Notes: generated by a model from the sequence alone, not told the origin. A stretch of 64,000 nucleotides of DNA from Micromonospora sp. CPCC 205371 (GCF_026130045.1 NZ_JAIBNX010000013.1:5805-69804), one strand, 5' to 3'; positions 47,799 to 56,835 are shown, numbered from the stretch's first letter. Translations and numbers: made by a program.

Positions 47799-48731
47799 TC
47801 ACCGTACGGGCTGGGCGATCTTCGTTTCCCACGTCGAGGGATCGGGGCGCTCGCCGGGATCAGTCAGGTATGTCTCCCAAGGCGGTCCCGCCGCGGAAAG
47901 TCGCTGGTCGCGCATCCACTTCTCGATCTGTTGGTAAGACTCGGGCAGGGTGTCGTAGGGCCCCCGGTGGACTGCCACAACCGCGCGACCCGCCGGGATG
48001 GTGAGCGCCTCGATCCCGCCACTGGGTGCCGTGGGCGGCTGCGCCGCGACGCTCACGCCGCTCTCGATGACAAGTGACCCCAGCCCTACCTCCGGGTAGC
48101 GGGCGAAAGGCGGGCCGGCGATGGCCAACCCGTGCCGCTGGACGTAGCCGAACACGGTTGGCAGGCATTCGGCGAGCGCCGTAGCGATCTCGTCGCGGGT
48201 GACTCGCCGGCGCATTACGACGGCGTGGAAGACCGGCAGGTCCTGGACGGAGATGTCGAGCGGCACAGCGGTTTTCCTCTCGGTCATGCTGATGTGGTAG
48301 AGGCTGATGCACGGCGCCGTCGACGCCATTGTCGCGGCATGCACGGCGGCGGCGCGCCGACCCGCGACGTGCAGCCCACGGGTGCGGTACCCCCGAGGGC
48401 TTTGACCGAAGTGGCGGGTGAAGATGCGGGTGAAGACCTCGTGACTGGCGAACCCGTGGTCCAGTGCCACCGCCGAGACCCTCCGGTCGGTGGAGACCAG
48501 TTCGGCCGCGGCGCGGGCCAGCCGAACCCGAACTATGTAGGCCTTCGGCGTCTCGCCCACGAGCCGCCGGAGTCGGCGGTGCAGGTCGAACCGGGACCGG
48601 TGTGCCCACATCGCCAGGACGGACAGCGAGACGTCTTCGCTCAGTCTGGAGTTGACGACAGCGAGGAGTCGAAGCAGTTCACGGGTCGGCGACGGCACAA
48701 CGAGACGGTACCGACTCAACGGCGTCACCAC
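47799..48731 (-). CDS. AraC-family regulator with GyrI-like effector domain
   Basis: 310-aa two-domain regulator. Two AraC helix-turn-helix units lie in residues ~10-120 (LSEDVSLSVLAMWAHRSRFDLHRRLRRLVGETPKAYIVRVRLARAAAEL and VSAVALDHGFASHEVFTRIFTRHFGQSPRGYR). The C-terminal ~160 residues form a GyrI-like/effector-binding domain (ISVQDLPVFHAVVMRRRVTR...IPAGRAVVAVHRGPYDTLPESYQQIEKWM), which binds small molecules in multidrug sensors such as BmrR. The start is uncertain; GTG 48731 is the first that keeps clear of the upstream gene. It may regulate the neighbouring DinB-type gene, with which it shares orientation. Confidence 0.85.
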   Translation of the reverse strand: MVTPLSRYRLVVPSPTRELLRLLAVVNSRLSEDVSLSVLAMWAHRSRFDLHRRLRRLVGETPKAYIVRVRLARAAAELVSTDRRVSAVALDHGFASHEVFTRIFTRHFGQSPRGYRTRGLHVAGRRAAAVHAATMASTAPCISLYHISMTERKTAVPLDISVQDLPVFHAVVMRRRVTRDEIATALAECLPTVFGYVQRHGLAIAGPPFARYPEVGLGSLVIESGVSVAAQPPTAPSGGIEALTIPAGRAVVAVHRGPYDTLPESYQQIEKWMRDQRLSAAGPPWETYLTDPGERPDPSTWETKIAQPVR

Positions 48732-48786
48732 TTGACGGTTCTTGCGCAGGAACCTCGGGCCGTCGGGCGACGTCACCCGTGGAAGA

Positions 48787-49539
48787 TCAGGCGTACTCCT
48801 GTTCCAGGATGGCCAGGTCGCGGTTGGCGAACTGCACGTGTGCCCACTCGTCGCTGAAAATGACTTGCAGGCACTCAACCGCCGTACGCTCGGCCGGCCG
48901 CGGGCAGCCCATCGCGGTGTTCGGCCCCCGCACCCGGTCCAGCTCCTCCTGCGTGACGTTCGCCAGATACGCGCGCAGATCAGCGATCCGCTCGGCGCGC
49001 ACGGCGAGGATCTCGCCCAGGGTGGGCGTGGCCGACTCGTCGATGCCGAGCTCGGCGCCGTTGATGAACGATGCGGGCACCCCGATCGGATGGAACGGGT
49101 TTGGGCGAAGGGCCGCCGCGTGGCCGTACCAGGCGTCCACGACGAAGATCGTGTGGCGAAGGGTTTGGGCGAGCGACCATTCGTCGTTCACTGACCTGTG
49201 GACGGCTTGCTCCGGCAGCGCACTTGCACGTCGGACCGTCGCTTGCCAAAGCTCCTCGATGACATCCACCGCGTCGCGCATCGCCTCGGGTGTGGTCGGC
49301 CGCAGTCGCAGCCGTTCGGGGTGCAGGCGATCCAGCTCGGCCTCGATCAACGGCATGACCTCTACGCCATTGACGCGCAGCCCGTCGATCGCCCCGTCGA
49401 TGTCGGCGTTGAACAGCAGCACGCCACGCATCCGGGTGCGGCTGAGATCCACCTCGCGGAAGGTCGCGCTGGCCATTGAGAGGTCGATGAACTCCGCACC
49501 CGTGTAGTCGGGCTGCTGCACGAATCGCGTCACCGGCAC
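48787..49539 (-). CDS. DinB-superfamily protein
   Basis: 250-aa protein. An N-terminal ~55 residues look pentapeptide-like (FIDLSMASATFREVDLSRTRMRGVLLFNADIDGAIDGLRVNGVEV), and the rest is a DinB_2 four-helix bundle with spaced His residues (SLAQTLRHTIFVVDAWYGH and FSDEWAHVQFANRDL) that probably bind a metal. Members include mycothiol- and bacillithiol-dependent enzymes. The same two-part layout is common in actinomycetes. Start at ATG 49539. Confidence 0.87.
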   Translation of the reverse strand: MPVTRFVQQPDYTGAEFIDLSMASATFREVDLSRTRMRGVLLFNADIDGAIDGLRVNGVEVMPLIEAELDRLHPERLRLRPTTPEAMRDAVDVIEELWQATVRRASALPEQAVHRSVNDEWSLAQTLRHTIFVVDAWYGHAAALRPNPFHPIGVPASFINGAELGIDESATPTLGEILAVRAERIADLRAYLANVTQEELDRVRGPNTAMGCPRPAERTAVECLQVIFSDEWAHVQFANRDLAILEQEYA

Positions 49540-49987
49540 ACTGTAGGAGCCCGGTACGACAAGACCACCAGATCAAAACCGCGCCTTCTCCCGCCGCACC
49601 CGCCGTGGCAGGTCACCATGGGCGTCGGACGCGAGTTCGTGCTGAACTCCACGTACTCGCCCTCGCCGCCGGCGACCGGGCCAGTTCCGCTTCGGGTGGT
49701 GCCAGATCGCGACGGGTCCGGCTGGCGGCCGGGTCCGTCGGGCGTGAAGTAGCGGAAGTCCAACCAGGCACCATCCAGGCGCGGCAACAGGCAGCCTTCG
49801 GCGAGACGGCGTAGCCGTATCCGCAGCCGACTGCTGCACCAACCGGCCGGAACAGGTAAGCGTCTCGACGACCAGTGACGACCTCGAAGCGCGGCAAGGC
49901 CGCGACGCGACGTCCTCCGTCGAGGACACGGCCGCCGTCGGTGGTCAGGTACCCGGCGAGGCGAGGAGCCAAGGCCTCGGGAGGCAT
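49530..49987 (-). pseudogene. Possible frame-broken gene beside the Zur box
   Basis: An ATG inside the Zur-like box at 49987 opens MPPEALAPRLAGYLTTDGG...VVTGRRDAYLFRPVGAAVGCGYGYAV with strong high-GC codon bias. Around 49815-49805 the bias moves to another frame, which continues LAEGCLLPRLDGAWLDFRYFTPDGPG...YVEFSTNSRPTPMVTCHGG and ends at 49530. A single-base change would join the two. I recognise no family. It could be a Zur-regulated gene divergent from rpmE2 that is broken here or in the assembly. Confidence 0.35.
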
Positions 49988-50008
49988 AATGAAAACGATA
50001 GTCATATG
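49986..50008. promoter_or_regulatory. Zur-like box upstream of rpmE2
   Basis: ATAATGAAAACGATAG followed by TCATATG is an imperfect palindrome (ATGA...TCAT) matching the actinobacterial Zur operator, with the core AATGAAAAC. Two more sites with the same core lie at 54262 and 56836. Zinc-bound Zur would repress the rpmE2 gene 43 bp downstream. Confidence 0.8.
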
Positions 50009-50051
50009 CAATGATCGTTGGCGAGTGGCACACTGACATCGAGGAGAAAGC

Positions 50052-50312
50052 ATGAAGCCTGGTACCCATCCGCAGTACGGTCCCGTGGTCTTCCGCGACC
50101 GCGGCGCTGACTTCGCGTTCCTGACCCGATCCACCGCCACCAGCGACAAGACCATCCAGTGGAGTGACGGCAACACCTACCCCGTCATCGACGTGCAGAT
50201 TTCCTCGGCCAGTCACCCGTTCTGGACTGGCCGGCAGCGCATCCTGGACAGCGCCGGCCGGGTAGAGAAGTTCCGCGCCCGCTACGCGCGCGTACAGAAG
50301 GGCGAGAAGTAG
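50052..50312 (+). CDS. rpmE2: Ribosomal protein L31 type B (zinc-independent)
   Basis: 86-aa protein: [28 protein letters not shown]...[41 protein letters not shown]. It lacks the CxxC motifs of zinc-binding L31, the mark of the type B paralogue that replaces it under zinc shortage and so frees zinc. GGAG precedes the ATG by about 6 nt. The Zur-like box upstream fits known control. A methyltransferase gene follows after 2 nt. Confidence 0.96.
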   Translation: MKPGTHPQYGPVVFRDRGADFAFLTRSTATSDKTIQWSDGNTYPVIDVQISSASHPFWTGRQRILDSAGRVEKFRARYARVQKGEK

Positions 50313-50314
50313 GG

Positions 50315-51163
50315 ATGACAGACGACGGCAGGGCCGGCGTCCGGCTGGGAGCCGTGCAGCAGACGTTGATGATCCCGCTGTATGGGCGGGCGGTCGAGAC
50401 TGGCAAGCGGCGGCCGCTGCTGAGTGACCCGCACGCGGTGCGGATCGTCGAGTCGATCGACTACGACTTCACCCAGATGAAGGCGTTCAGGGGCGGGGCG
50501 CGCGGTGCGGTGTTGCGCACGGCCATGTTCGACGAGTGGGTGCGGCGGTTTTTGACCGAGCATCCCGGCGGCACGGTGGTGGAGGTCGGCACCGGGCTGA
50601 ACACCCGGTTCGAGCGGCTGGACAACGGCAGCGTCAGCTGGTTCGACCTGGACCTGCCGGATGTGATCGAGCTGCGCCGCCGGTTCTTCACTGACACCGA
50701 CCGGCGGCGCATGCTGGCCGGCTCGGTACTTGACCCGGCGTGGGTGGAGACCGTCAAGGCCAGCCGTGGGCCGTACCTGTTCGTGGCCGAGGCCGTCCTG
50801 CTCTACTTCGAACCAGAACAGGTGGAGCAGGCGATCCGGCACATCACCACCAACTTTCCGGGCGCGTCGCTGGCGCTGGACACCGGCGGACGGGTGATGG
50901 CCGACTCGGTCAACCGCAACGACGTGATGCGCGAGATGGGTGCCCGGATGACGTGGGTGTGCGAGGACCCGGCGGAGCTGGAGCGCCTCGGACTGCGGCT
51001 GCTGGACTCGCGGACGCTCGCCCAGCCGCAGCCGGAGCTGCGCGCCCGTATGCCGCTGCGCTTTCGGGCGCTGTCGGCGGTGATGGGCGCGCTGTTCCGC
51101 CGGCAGGTGCGCAGCTACCACCTCAACCTGTTCCAGATCCCCGAGGGATCAGATGGCCGTTAG
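50315..51163 (+). CDS. LCM-family SAM-dependent methyltransferase
   Basis: 282-aa protein of the leucine carboxyl methyltransferase (PPM1/TcmP) family. SAM-binding motif TVVEVGTGLNTRFERL, then SWFDLDLPDVIELRRRFF and LFVAEAVLLYFEPEQVEQAIRHI, characteristic of this group. Bacterial members O-methylate polyketide or other carboxylates, but most have no known substrate. It begins 2 nt after rpmE2 and so shares its Zur-controlled transcript. Confidence 0.9.
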   Translation: MTDDGRAGVRLGAVQQTLMIPLYGRAVETGKRRPLLSDPHAVRIVESIDYDFTQMKAFRGGARGAVLRTAMFDEWVRRFLTEHPGGTVVEVGTGLNTRFERLDNGSVSWFDLDLPDVIELRRRFFTDTDRRRMLAGSVLDPAWVETVKASRGPYLFVAEAVLLYFEPEQVEQAIRHITTNFPGASLALDTGGRVMADSVNRNDVMREMGARMTWVCEDPAELERLGLRLLDSRTLAQPQPELRARMPLRFRALSAVMGALFRRQVRSYHLNLFQIPEGSDGR

Positions 51164-51214
51164 CGCGTGGTCGGCGGGACAGGCGGCGCAGACGGCCCGA
51201 CCGGAGCAGCCGTC

Positions 51215-51413
51215 TTAGGCGACTGCTTGAGCCTTTCGGGCGGTGACGGCGAGTCCGACGAAGGCGAGCAGCATCCAGACAGCCAGGTAGGCGAATGCGG
51301 CGTTCGGCTTCGCTTAGCGCCTTGCTGATCGGGGCGCGTAGGGCTTGCCAGGCGTCCTGGCTGAGTACGTCGATGAACTCACCGGATTCCGCGTACGGGT
51401 CGGCGGCAGTCAT
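51215..51413 (-). pseudogene. Deletion scar joining a methyltransferase start to a membrane protein end
   Basis: ATG 51413, overlapping the WD40 gene stop by 4 nt, begins [20 protein letters not shown]...SKALSEAE, which looks like the first ~37 residues of a class I methyltransferase. From about 51302 the coding signal changes frame to AAFAYLAVWMLLAFVGLAVTARKAQAVA (stop at 51215), a final membrane helix and tail of a transporter. The bodies of both genes are missing, so a deletion has fused the operon's fifth gene to a former neighbour. Confidence 0.6.
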
Positions 51414-52441
51414 TCGGCTCCCTTCGGTCGTGCCGCCGCGGTGTCGATCACGCTCAGTGTGCCGGTGCGGGTGGCGGTGAGCAGTCGCCGCTGGTCGAGC
51501 CAGGTGACGGCGGTGGCAGGGGCGTCCAGGTCGTAGCGTTGGGCCGGTTTCATCGGTTTGCCGGGCGCGCCGGTGCTGGGCTGCCACAGCGCCACGGTGG
51601 CGTCGCGTGCGCAACTGGCCAGCGTGGCACCGGTGCCGGGCTGCCAGGCTAGGCCGGTGACGGCGTCGTGGTGGCGGAGCATGCGGGGCGATGTTCCGGC
51701 GGGGCCTTTGCCGGCGAAGTCCCACACGGTGATGTCGGGGGCGCCGTTGTTGGCCAGCCAGCGGCCGGTGTCGTCGAAGATCAGGCCGGTGACTTTGTCG
51801 GGGTAGCCGGCCATCTCCAGTTCTTTGGCGTCGCGGGTGCGCCAGATGTGCACGCTGCGGTCCTGGTTGCCGGTGCAGATCCATCGGTCGTTGGCGCTGG
51901 CGGCGATGACCAAATGTGAGCCGGGATAGGGCAAGTGGCTGACCGGGTCGGTGCGGTGGCGGGCGTACCGGTAGACGCCGTTGTATGCCGAGACGGCGAT
52001 TTCGCGGCCCTGCCGCACCCAGGTCAGGTCGGTGATGGTGCTGGGCGCGGGGCCGGCCTGCCACAGCAGGGCGCCGTCGGCGGCGTGGACCGTGATCTGC
52101 CGGCCGGCGGCGACGGCGACGCGGTCGTTGCCGGCCCAGCGGGCCCGTGCGGACCAGCCGTGCGCCCGCAGCGTTTGCAGGCGGGTGTCGCGGGCGTGCC
52201 ACACGTGGTAGCCGGCGGTGCTGGTGAGGGCGAGGTGGGCGCCGTCCGGTGAAAGCGCCGCATCGAGAAGTCCTCCGTCAACGGCAAGCGAAGTGACGTG
52301 TTCTCCGGTGGTGGCGTCGAAGACGGCGCAAGAGCCTTCGGCGCCGGCGACCGCGACCAGTCGTCCCCCGACGGTCAGTGCGACCGGGACGTCGTCCACT
52401 GTGGCCTGCCAGATGGTGCTCTCGGCGATAGTGGTGGTCAT
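51410..52441 (-). CDS. WD40-like beta-propeller protein of the zinc operon
   Basis: 343-aa protein made of about seven WD40-type blades, for example [52 protein letters not shown] and [26 protein letters not shown]. No signal peptide. It starts at ATG 52441, overlapping the CobW-like gene stop by 4 nt. In related actinomycetes a WD40 gene often accompanies the zinc COG0523 gene (from memory); a scaffold role with the metallochaperone is plausible but unproven. Confidence 0.87.
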   Translation of the reverse strand: MTTTIAESTIWQATVDDVPVALTVGGRLVAVAGAEGSCAVFDATTGEHVTSLAVDGGLLDAALSPDGAHLALTSTAGYHVWHARDTRLQTLRAHGWSARARWAGNDRVAVAAGRQITVHAADGALLWQAGPAPSTITDLTWVRQGREIAVSAYNGVYRYARHRTDPVSHLPYPGSHLVIAASANDRWICTGNQDRSVHIWRTRDAKELEMAGYPDKVTGLIFDDTGRWLANNGAPDITVWDFAGKGPAGTSPRMLRHHDAVTGLAWQPGTGATLASCARDATVALWQPSTGAPGKPMKPAQRYDLDAPATAVTWLDQRRLLTATRTGTLSVIDTAAARPKGAE

Positions 52442-53430
52442 GCGGGGGCTCCGGTAAGGCAGGCGGTGAAACCGGCTTCGAGTTCGGCGCGGTCGAGGTT
52501 GCGGCCGATGAAGACCAGGCGGTTGGTGCGCGGCTCGTCGTCGCGCCACGGCCGGCCTTCGTCACCGTCGAAGAGCATGTGTACGCCTTGGAAGACGTAC
52601 TGGTTGGCGTCGCCGGCGAGGGCGAGGATGCCCTTGGAGCGGAAGATGTCCACGCCCTTGGTGGCCAGCAGCTCCCCGAGCCAGGTGTTGAGCTTGTCGA
52701 CGTCGACCTCGCCGGGTGTTGCGATGCCGACCGAGGTGACGGTGACATCGTGCTGGTGCTCGGTGTCGGTGAGGAACTGCGGGTCCGTTTCGAGGACACG
52801 GGACAGGTCGAACGCGCCGACGTCGAGGATGCGTTCGAGGTCGACCTTGCCGTACTGGGCGGGGACGATCTCGGCGAGGGCGTTGATCTCCCGAAGCCGG
52901 GCCTCGATGGCCACCAGATCAGCGTCGGTGACCAGGTCCGTCTTGTTCAGCACCAGGCGGTCCGCGAAGGCGACCTGTTCGACCGCTTCGTTCTCCACTC
53001 CGTCGGGCTTGACCTCGTCGAGGTGGGTGAGGATGTGCTTGGCGTCGACCAGGGTGACGATGGCGTCCAGCCGCAGCTGCTCGCGGATCTCGTCGTCGAC
53101 GAAGAACGTCTGCGCCACCGGCGCCGGGTCGGCCAGGCCGGTGGTCTCGACCAGGATGCGGTCGAAGCGGTCCCGGCGGCGCATCAGCGCGCCGAGGATG
53201 CGGATCAGGTCGCCGCGCACGGTGCAGCAGATGCAGCCGTTGTTCATCTCGAAGATCTCTTCTTCGGCGTCCAGGACGAGGGCGTCGTCGATGCCGATCT
53301 CGCCGAACTCGTTCTCGATGACGGCGATGCGCATGCCGTGCTGTTCGGTGAGGATCCGGTTGAGCAGGGTGGTCTTGCCCGAGCCGAGGAAGCCGGTGAG
53401 CACGGTGACGGGGACCCGGGTATCGGTCAC
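52438..53430 (-). CDS. COG0523/CobW-type GTPase, putative zinc metallochaperone
   Basis: 330-aa G3E GTPase. Walker [32 protein letters not shown], the metal-binding [11 protein letters not shown] (CxCC), Walker B-like VETTGLADP, and NKTDLV specificity motif, followed by a CobW_C domain with a HDVTVTSVG stretch. Zur-regulated members (YciC/ZagA/ZNG type) move zinc to client enzymes when zinc is scarce. The start is GTG 53430, overlapping the preceding ORF by 4 nt. Its place in a Zur-box operon supports the zinc role. Confidence 0.94.
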   Translation of the reverse strand: MTDTRVPVTVLTGFLGSGKTTLLNRILTEQHGMRIAVIENEFGEIGIDDALVLDAEEEIFEMNNGCICCTVRGDLIRILGALMRRRDRFDRILVETTGLADPAPVAQTFFVDDEIREQLRLDAIVTLVDAKHILTHLDEVKPDGVENEAVEQVAFADRLVLNKTDLVTDADLVAIEARLREINALAEIVPAQYGKVDLERILDVGAFDLSRVLETDPQFLTDTEHQHDVTVTSVGIATPGEVDVDKLNTWLGELLATKGVDIFRSKGILALAGDANQYVFQGVHMLFDGDEGRPWRDDEPRTNRLVFIGRNLDRAELEAGFTACLTGAPA

Positions 53431-53729
53431 TGCGGTTCTCCATGGGTGTGTGGTTGGGTGAGGGTGACGCGGATGTCGTCGCCGGTGACGTCGGCTGTGG
53501 GTTTGTGGATGGTCCACCGTCTGGGCGCCTCGGTGGCCGACAGCACGGCCACGACGGTCTCCACCGGCGGGCAGCCCGGTTCGGCACAGGCCAGTTGTTG
53601 GATGACCACCGTGTCGCTGTCGTCGAGGCTCAGTACGTCGCGGACTGCCGCCTTGAGGGCGGCGGTGTCGGTGCGTCGTGTGGTGGCTGGCCGGGATAGG
53701 CGTACCGGTCCGGATATGCGGTCAGTCAT
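53427..53729 (-). CDS. Conserved small protein of the zinc operon
   Basis: 100-aa protein of unknown family. It contains a CAEPGCPP pair of Cys (residues ~48-53), the stretch [19 protein letters not shown], and a terminal HTHGEPQ, features that could bind metal. It lies between the ferredoxin-like and CobW-like genes and overlaps the latter by 4 nt. A zinc-linked role is an inference from position. Confidence 0.75.
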   Translation of the reverse strand: MTDRISGPVRLSRPATTRRTDTAALKAAVRDVLSLDDSDTVVIQQLACAEPGCPPVETVVAVLSATEAPRRWTIHKPTADVTGDDIRVTLTQPHTHGEPQ

Positions 53730-53789
53730 TCGGTGCCGGGCCTCCGTGCTGCGGTTGGGCGTTGTGGTGGTGCGGTCCGTCGCGGCTCG

Positions 53790-54167
53790 TCATGACGGCG
53801 TCGGCACGTTTCGGCGCGGCGGCGGGAATTGATGCAGGGTCAGCGTGGTCGGCGGCTCGGACCTGCCGGGACCGCCGGCGCGAACCCAGTCGGCGATCGC
53901 GTCGATCGCGTCCTCGTCGAGCAGCCATCCCAGCCAGACCGCAGTGCCGCCACCGCGGCGCCCGGACCGGGACGGGATGACAACGGCCACATTGGACCGT
54001 TCGCAGGGGCCCAGGCACTCACTGGTCCGGACCCGGCCCAACCCGGCGGCCCGCGTGCGTAGCCGATGTAGATGGCCGTCGTGGTCGACCGTCGGGTGCT
54101 TGCGGCGGCTGCCGCAACAGCAGCCCCGGCACAGCATCACCGTGCACAAGTCATCCGCGGGGCTCAC
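53790..54167 (-). CDS. Thioredoxin-like [2Fe-2S] ferredoxin domain protein
   Basis: 125-aa protein. Cys-rich N-terminal part CTVMLCRGCCCGSRRKHP and ECLGPCERSNVAVV give the C-x10-12-C ... C-x3-C spacing of thioredoxin-fold [2Fe-2S] ferredoxins, followed by AVWLGWLLDEDAIDAIADWV. It is first in the operon that continues to CobW-like and WD40 genes; a Zur-like box and a -35/-10 pair (TTGAGA, TATAGA) lie about 90 bp upstream. The GTG start at 54167 is the longest reasonable choice. A ferredoxin-like protein in a zinc operon is unexplained. Confidence 0.8.
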   Translation of the reverse strand: MSPADDLCTVMLCRGCCCGSRRKHPTVDHDGHLHRLRTRAAGLGRVRTSECLGPCERSNVAVVIPSRSGRRGGGTAVWLGWLLDEDAIDAIADWVRAGGPGRSEPPTTLTLHQFPPPRRNVPTPS

Positions 54168-54261
54168 CGGCGGCTGCCGACCATCAGCTGACCTTGACAG
54201 CCTCCCCGTGGACCGGGTTGGCCGGAACGTCGCCGTTGCACCATGCCCGCCAGTCTATAGG

Positions 54262-54284
54262 ATAATGAAAACCAATCTCAATTG
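54262..54284. promoter_or_regulatory. Zur-like box of the ferredoxin-CobW operon
   Basis: ATAATGAAAACCAATC followed by TCAATTG, overlapping the last codons of znuB. On the minus strand it lies between TTGAGA (-35) and TATAGA (-10), 16 bp apart, so bound Zur would block this promoter. It shares the AATGAAAACCAA core with the znuA site. Confidence 0.82.
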
Positions 54285-55111
54285 GCGTGTCGGCGTCTGA
54301 GACATGTGCGAGCCAGTACGGCAGCGGCCACCTCTGCCACGGCGAGCACGGCAACTACGGGTCCGGCCGGAAGGCCCAGGTGGTAGCTGGCCAGTAGCCC
54401 GGCCAGCCCTGCGCTGGCGCCGAGCGATCCGGCCAGGAAGAGGACCCGGGTGACCCTGGCCGACAGCAGCCGGGCGGCGGTGGCTGGGGCGATGCACAGC
54501 GTCAACGCCATGAGCACTCCGACGGTGGTCAGGCCGACCACCACGACCAGGCCGAGCCCGACGATGACGGCGGTGTCAACCAGTCCGGTGCGTACCGCGA
54601 GGGTACGGGCGTGCACGGGGTCGAACGTGGTGGCCACGAGCACCGGGAGGCACACCGCCACGGCCGCCACGACAATCACGCTGAGGGCGATCACGGCGGC
54701 TACGTCGGCGGAGCTGATGGTCAGCGGGTTACCGAACAGCACGTGTGAGAGCGCCCGCGGCTGGCTGCTCACCGACACGCCGATGACGCCGAGCGCGAAC
54801 AGGCCCTGCCCAGCCACGCCGATGGCGCTGTCCTCCGGCAGCCGAGCGCGGACCACCAGCAAGGCGACCAGCAACGCCATGACCAGAGCGGCGGTCAGCC
54901 CACCGACGAGCAGCGAGGCGCCCAGCAGCGCGGCGGCGGCGACACCGGCGAGGATCGCGTGGCCCATCGCGTCGGTGAGGTACACCAGCCGTCGGCTGGT
55001 GGCCCACACGCCGGCGACCGGAGCAGCGACGCCGACGGCGAGCGTGCCCACCGCCGCGCGCTGCATGAACGGGTACGACATCGGCTCTACCAGCCACGCG
55101 ATGCCGCTCAT
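54278..55111 (-). CDS. znuB: ZnuB zinc ABC transporter permease
   Basis: 277-aa ABC-3 family permease with about eight helices: LVYLTDAMGHAILAGVAAAALLGASLLVGG is the family's hallmark (SxxxaHavLpGva), and PVHARTLAVRTGLVDTAVIVGLGLVVVVGLTTVGVLMALTLCIAPATAARLLS is the conserved cytoplasmic-loop region. With ZnuA and ZnuC it imports Zn2+. The start is separated from the znuC stop by 37 nt; a later in-frame ATG exists at residue 11. Confidence 0.92.
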   Translation of the reverse strand: MSGIAWLVEPMSYPFMQRAAVGTLAVGVAAPVAGVWATSRRLVYLTDAMGHAILAGVAAAALLGASLLVGGLTAALVMALLVALLVVRARLPEDSAIGVAGQGLFALGVIGVSVSSQPRALSHVLFGNPLTISSADVAAVIALSVIVVAAVAVCLPVLVATTFDPVHARTLAVRTGLVDTAVIVGLGLVVVVGLTTVGVLMALTLCIAPATAARLLSARVTRVLFLAGSLGASAGLAGLLASYHLGLPAGPVVAVLAVAEVAAAVLARTCLRRRHAN

Positions 55112-55148
55112 TGGCGGCTGCCACGGTGTCGCCGTGTCGTGGGATCGG

Positions 55149-55874
55149 TCATGCCGCGCCGGCCAGCCCGAACAGCGCCGCCACTCCGCCGGGGGACAGC
55201 ACCTGATCAGCCGGTCCGTCAGCGAGGACGCTGCGGTCGATGGCTATCACACGGTTACATGCGCCGCGCGCCAGGCGTAGCTCGTGCATCGCGCAGCAGA
55301 CCGCCATCCCGGCGTCGGCAAGTTGCCGCAGCGTGCCTACCAGTGCGGCCACGCTCGCCACGTCCAGGCCGTCGCATGGCTCGTCCAGCAGCAGTACATC
55401 GGGTTCCTGAGCCAGCGCCCGCGCCAGCAGCAGCCGTTGCGCTTGACCGCCGGACAGCGCACCGACCGGCCGGGCGGCCAGCTCTGTGAGGTCCAGGCGA
55501 GCCAGCGCCCCCCCCCCCACCCTCCCGTCAGTCCGGGCCGCGCGGCGCCACCGGCGGCCAGGCGGGAGCCTGCCGGCGGTGACCGCCCGCCGAACGCTGA
55601 TCGGCATGTCCCAACGTGGCGTGGCCCGCTGCGGCACGTAGGCCACACGCACCTCGCCGCGAGGGTGCTGGCAGGCGCGCGGGTCGCGCACCACCGTTCC
55701 CTCGTGGCCGGTCAGCCCCGCCAGGGCGCGCAGCAGTGTCGACTTGCCGGCGCCGTTGCGACCGACCAGCGCGACCATCTCCCCGGCGGTCAGGGCGAGA
55801 TCGACCGCCTCGACGGCCACTGTCGGCCCGTAGCGGACCGTCAGCCGCTGGCATCGCAGGATGGCGCTACTCAC
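55149..55874 (-). CDS. znuC: ZnuC zinc ABC transporter ATPase
   Basis: 241-aa ATPase. Walker A VALVGRNGAGKSTLLRAL, Q loop VAYVPQRA, signature LSGGQAQRLLLARAL, Walker B VLLLDEPCDGLD, H loop CAMHEL. It overlaps znuA by 4 nt. A run of 11 G in the coding strand (55508-55518) encodes VGGGA at about residue 120; the frame continues correctly on both sides, but such a run is slippage-prone. Confidence 0.94.
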   Translation of the reverse strand: MSSAILRCQRLTVRYGPTVAVEAVDLALTAGEMVALVGRNGAGKSTLLRALAGLTGHEGTVVRDPRACQHPRGEVRVAYVPQRATPRWDMPISVRRAVTAGRLPPGRRWRRAARTDGRVGGGALARLDLTELAARPVGALSGGQAQRLLLARALAQEPDVLLLDEPCDGLDVASVAALVGTLRQLADAGMAVCCAMHELRLARGACNRVIAIDRSVLADGPADQVLSPGGVAALFGLAGAA

Positions 55875-56818
55875 GCGCAGTCCAGTCCGGCGTGTAGGCG
55901 CTGGCCATTGGCGCGCATCACGCTCAGATAGTCTTGGCCGGCGCCGATCGCCTCGCTTGGGTCGAACTCCAGCGCGGCGAGCAGGTCGATGCGGGCGCCG
56001 ATCGCTGCGGCCACCGTCTCGGCGAGCTTGGGCGGCAACGCCTCCTCGAAGAACACCGTGCCCACACCGGCCGCGCGGGCGACGTCGGTGATCTCGGCCA
56101 GGGTCTTGGCGTCCGGTTCGGCGTCGGGTGACAGGCCCGCGATCGGCACCTGACGCAGACCGTACCGGTCGGCCAGGTACCCGAACGCGGCGTGCGAGGT
56201 CACGATCGTCTTCTGCCGACAGCTGGCCAACTGCCCCCGCAGCGTCGCGTCCAGGCCGTCGAGGTCCCCCTGCGCGGCGGCCAGGTTAGCCCGGTACCGC
56301 TCGCCCGCCCCAGGGTCCACCGCCGCGTAGGCGTCGGTGACCGCGGCGGCCATCGCCTTCATCCGCACCGGATCTAGCCACACATGCGGGTCGTTCCCGC
56401 CGGCGAGCGGCTCCTTGCCCAGCGCCGCCGGTGCCGGCAGCAAGCCCACACCAGGCGCGGACAGCAGATCCACCCGATGCACCGACTCCGGCAGTGCGGC
56501 CACCGCACGCTCCACATCGGGCTGGAAGCCGGCGCCCAAATACAGCACGACGTCGGCGTCCGCCAACGCCGCCATCGCCTTGCCGTCCAACGCCAGGTCG
56601 TGTGGCTCTGCACCGGCCGGGGTCAGACCCGTGACCGTGACCGCGTCGCCACCGACCAGGCGGGCCAGGAACTCCACCGGGTAGAAGTTCGCCACCACTC
56701 GTACGGCCTGGTCGCCACCCTCAGCGCTCGCCCGCCCGCACGCCACCAGCGGGCCCGCGAACAGCAACACCGACAAGGCAGCGACCAGCCGGCGCACCGG
56801 CTCGGGAACTCTCACCAT
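55871..56818 (-). CDS. znuA: ZnuA zinc-binding lipoprotein
   Basis: 315-aa substrate-binding protein of the cluster 9 (metal) family. Lipoprotein signal ending FAGPLVAC. Metal-ligand regions are GAEPHDLALD (His), NDPHVWLDP (His), TSHAAFGYLADRYGL (His) and EFDPSEA-type acidic C-terminal region. There is no long His-rich loop, unlike many ZnuA proteins. It delivers zinc to ZnuBC. The start codon is only 17 nt from a Zur-like box, and TATACG between them is a likely -10, so the leader is very short. Confidence 0.93.
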   Translation of the reverse strand: MVRVPEPVRRLVAALSVLLFAGPLVACGRASAEGGDQAVRVVANFYPVEFLARLVGGDAVTVTGLTPAGAEPHDLALDGKAMAALADADVVLYLGAGFQPDVERAVAALPESVHRVDLLSAPGVGLLPAPAALGKEPLAGGNDPHVWLDPVRMKAMAAAVTDAYAAVDPGAGERYRANLAAAQGDLDGLDATLRGQLASCRQKTIVTSHAAFGYLADRYGLRQVPIAGLSPDAEPDAKTLAEITDVARAAGVGTVFFEEALPPKLAETVAAAIGARIDLLAALEFDPSEAIGAGQDYLSVMRANGQRLHAGLDCA

Positions 56819-56835
56819 GACCGGGAGCGTATACG

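Noticed and set aside
55508-55518. Frameshift in znuC at the 11-base run
   Set aside because: The frame and ABC motifs are continuous on both sides, so no break is needed there.
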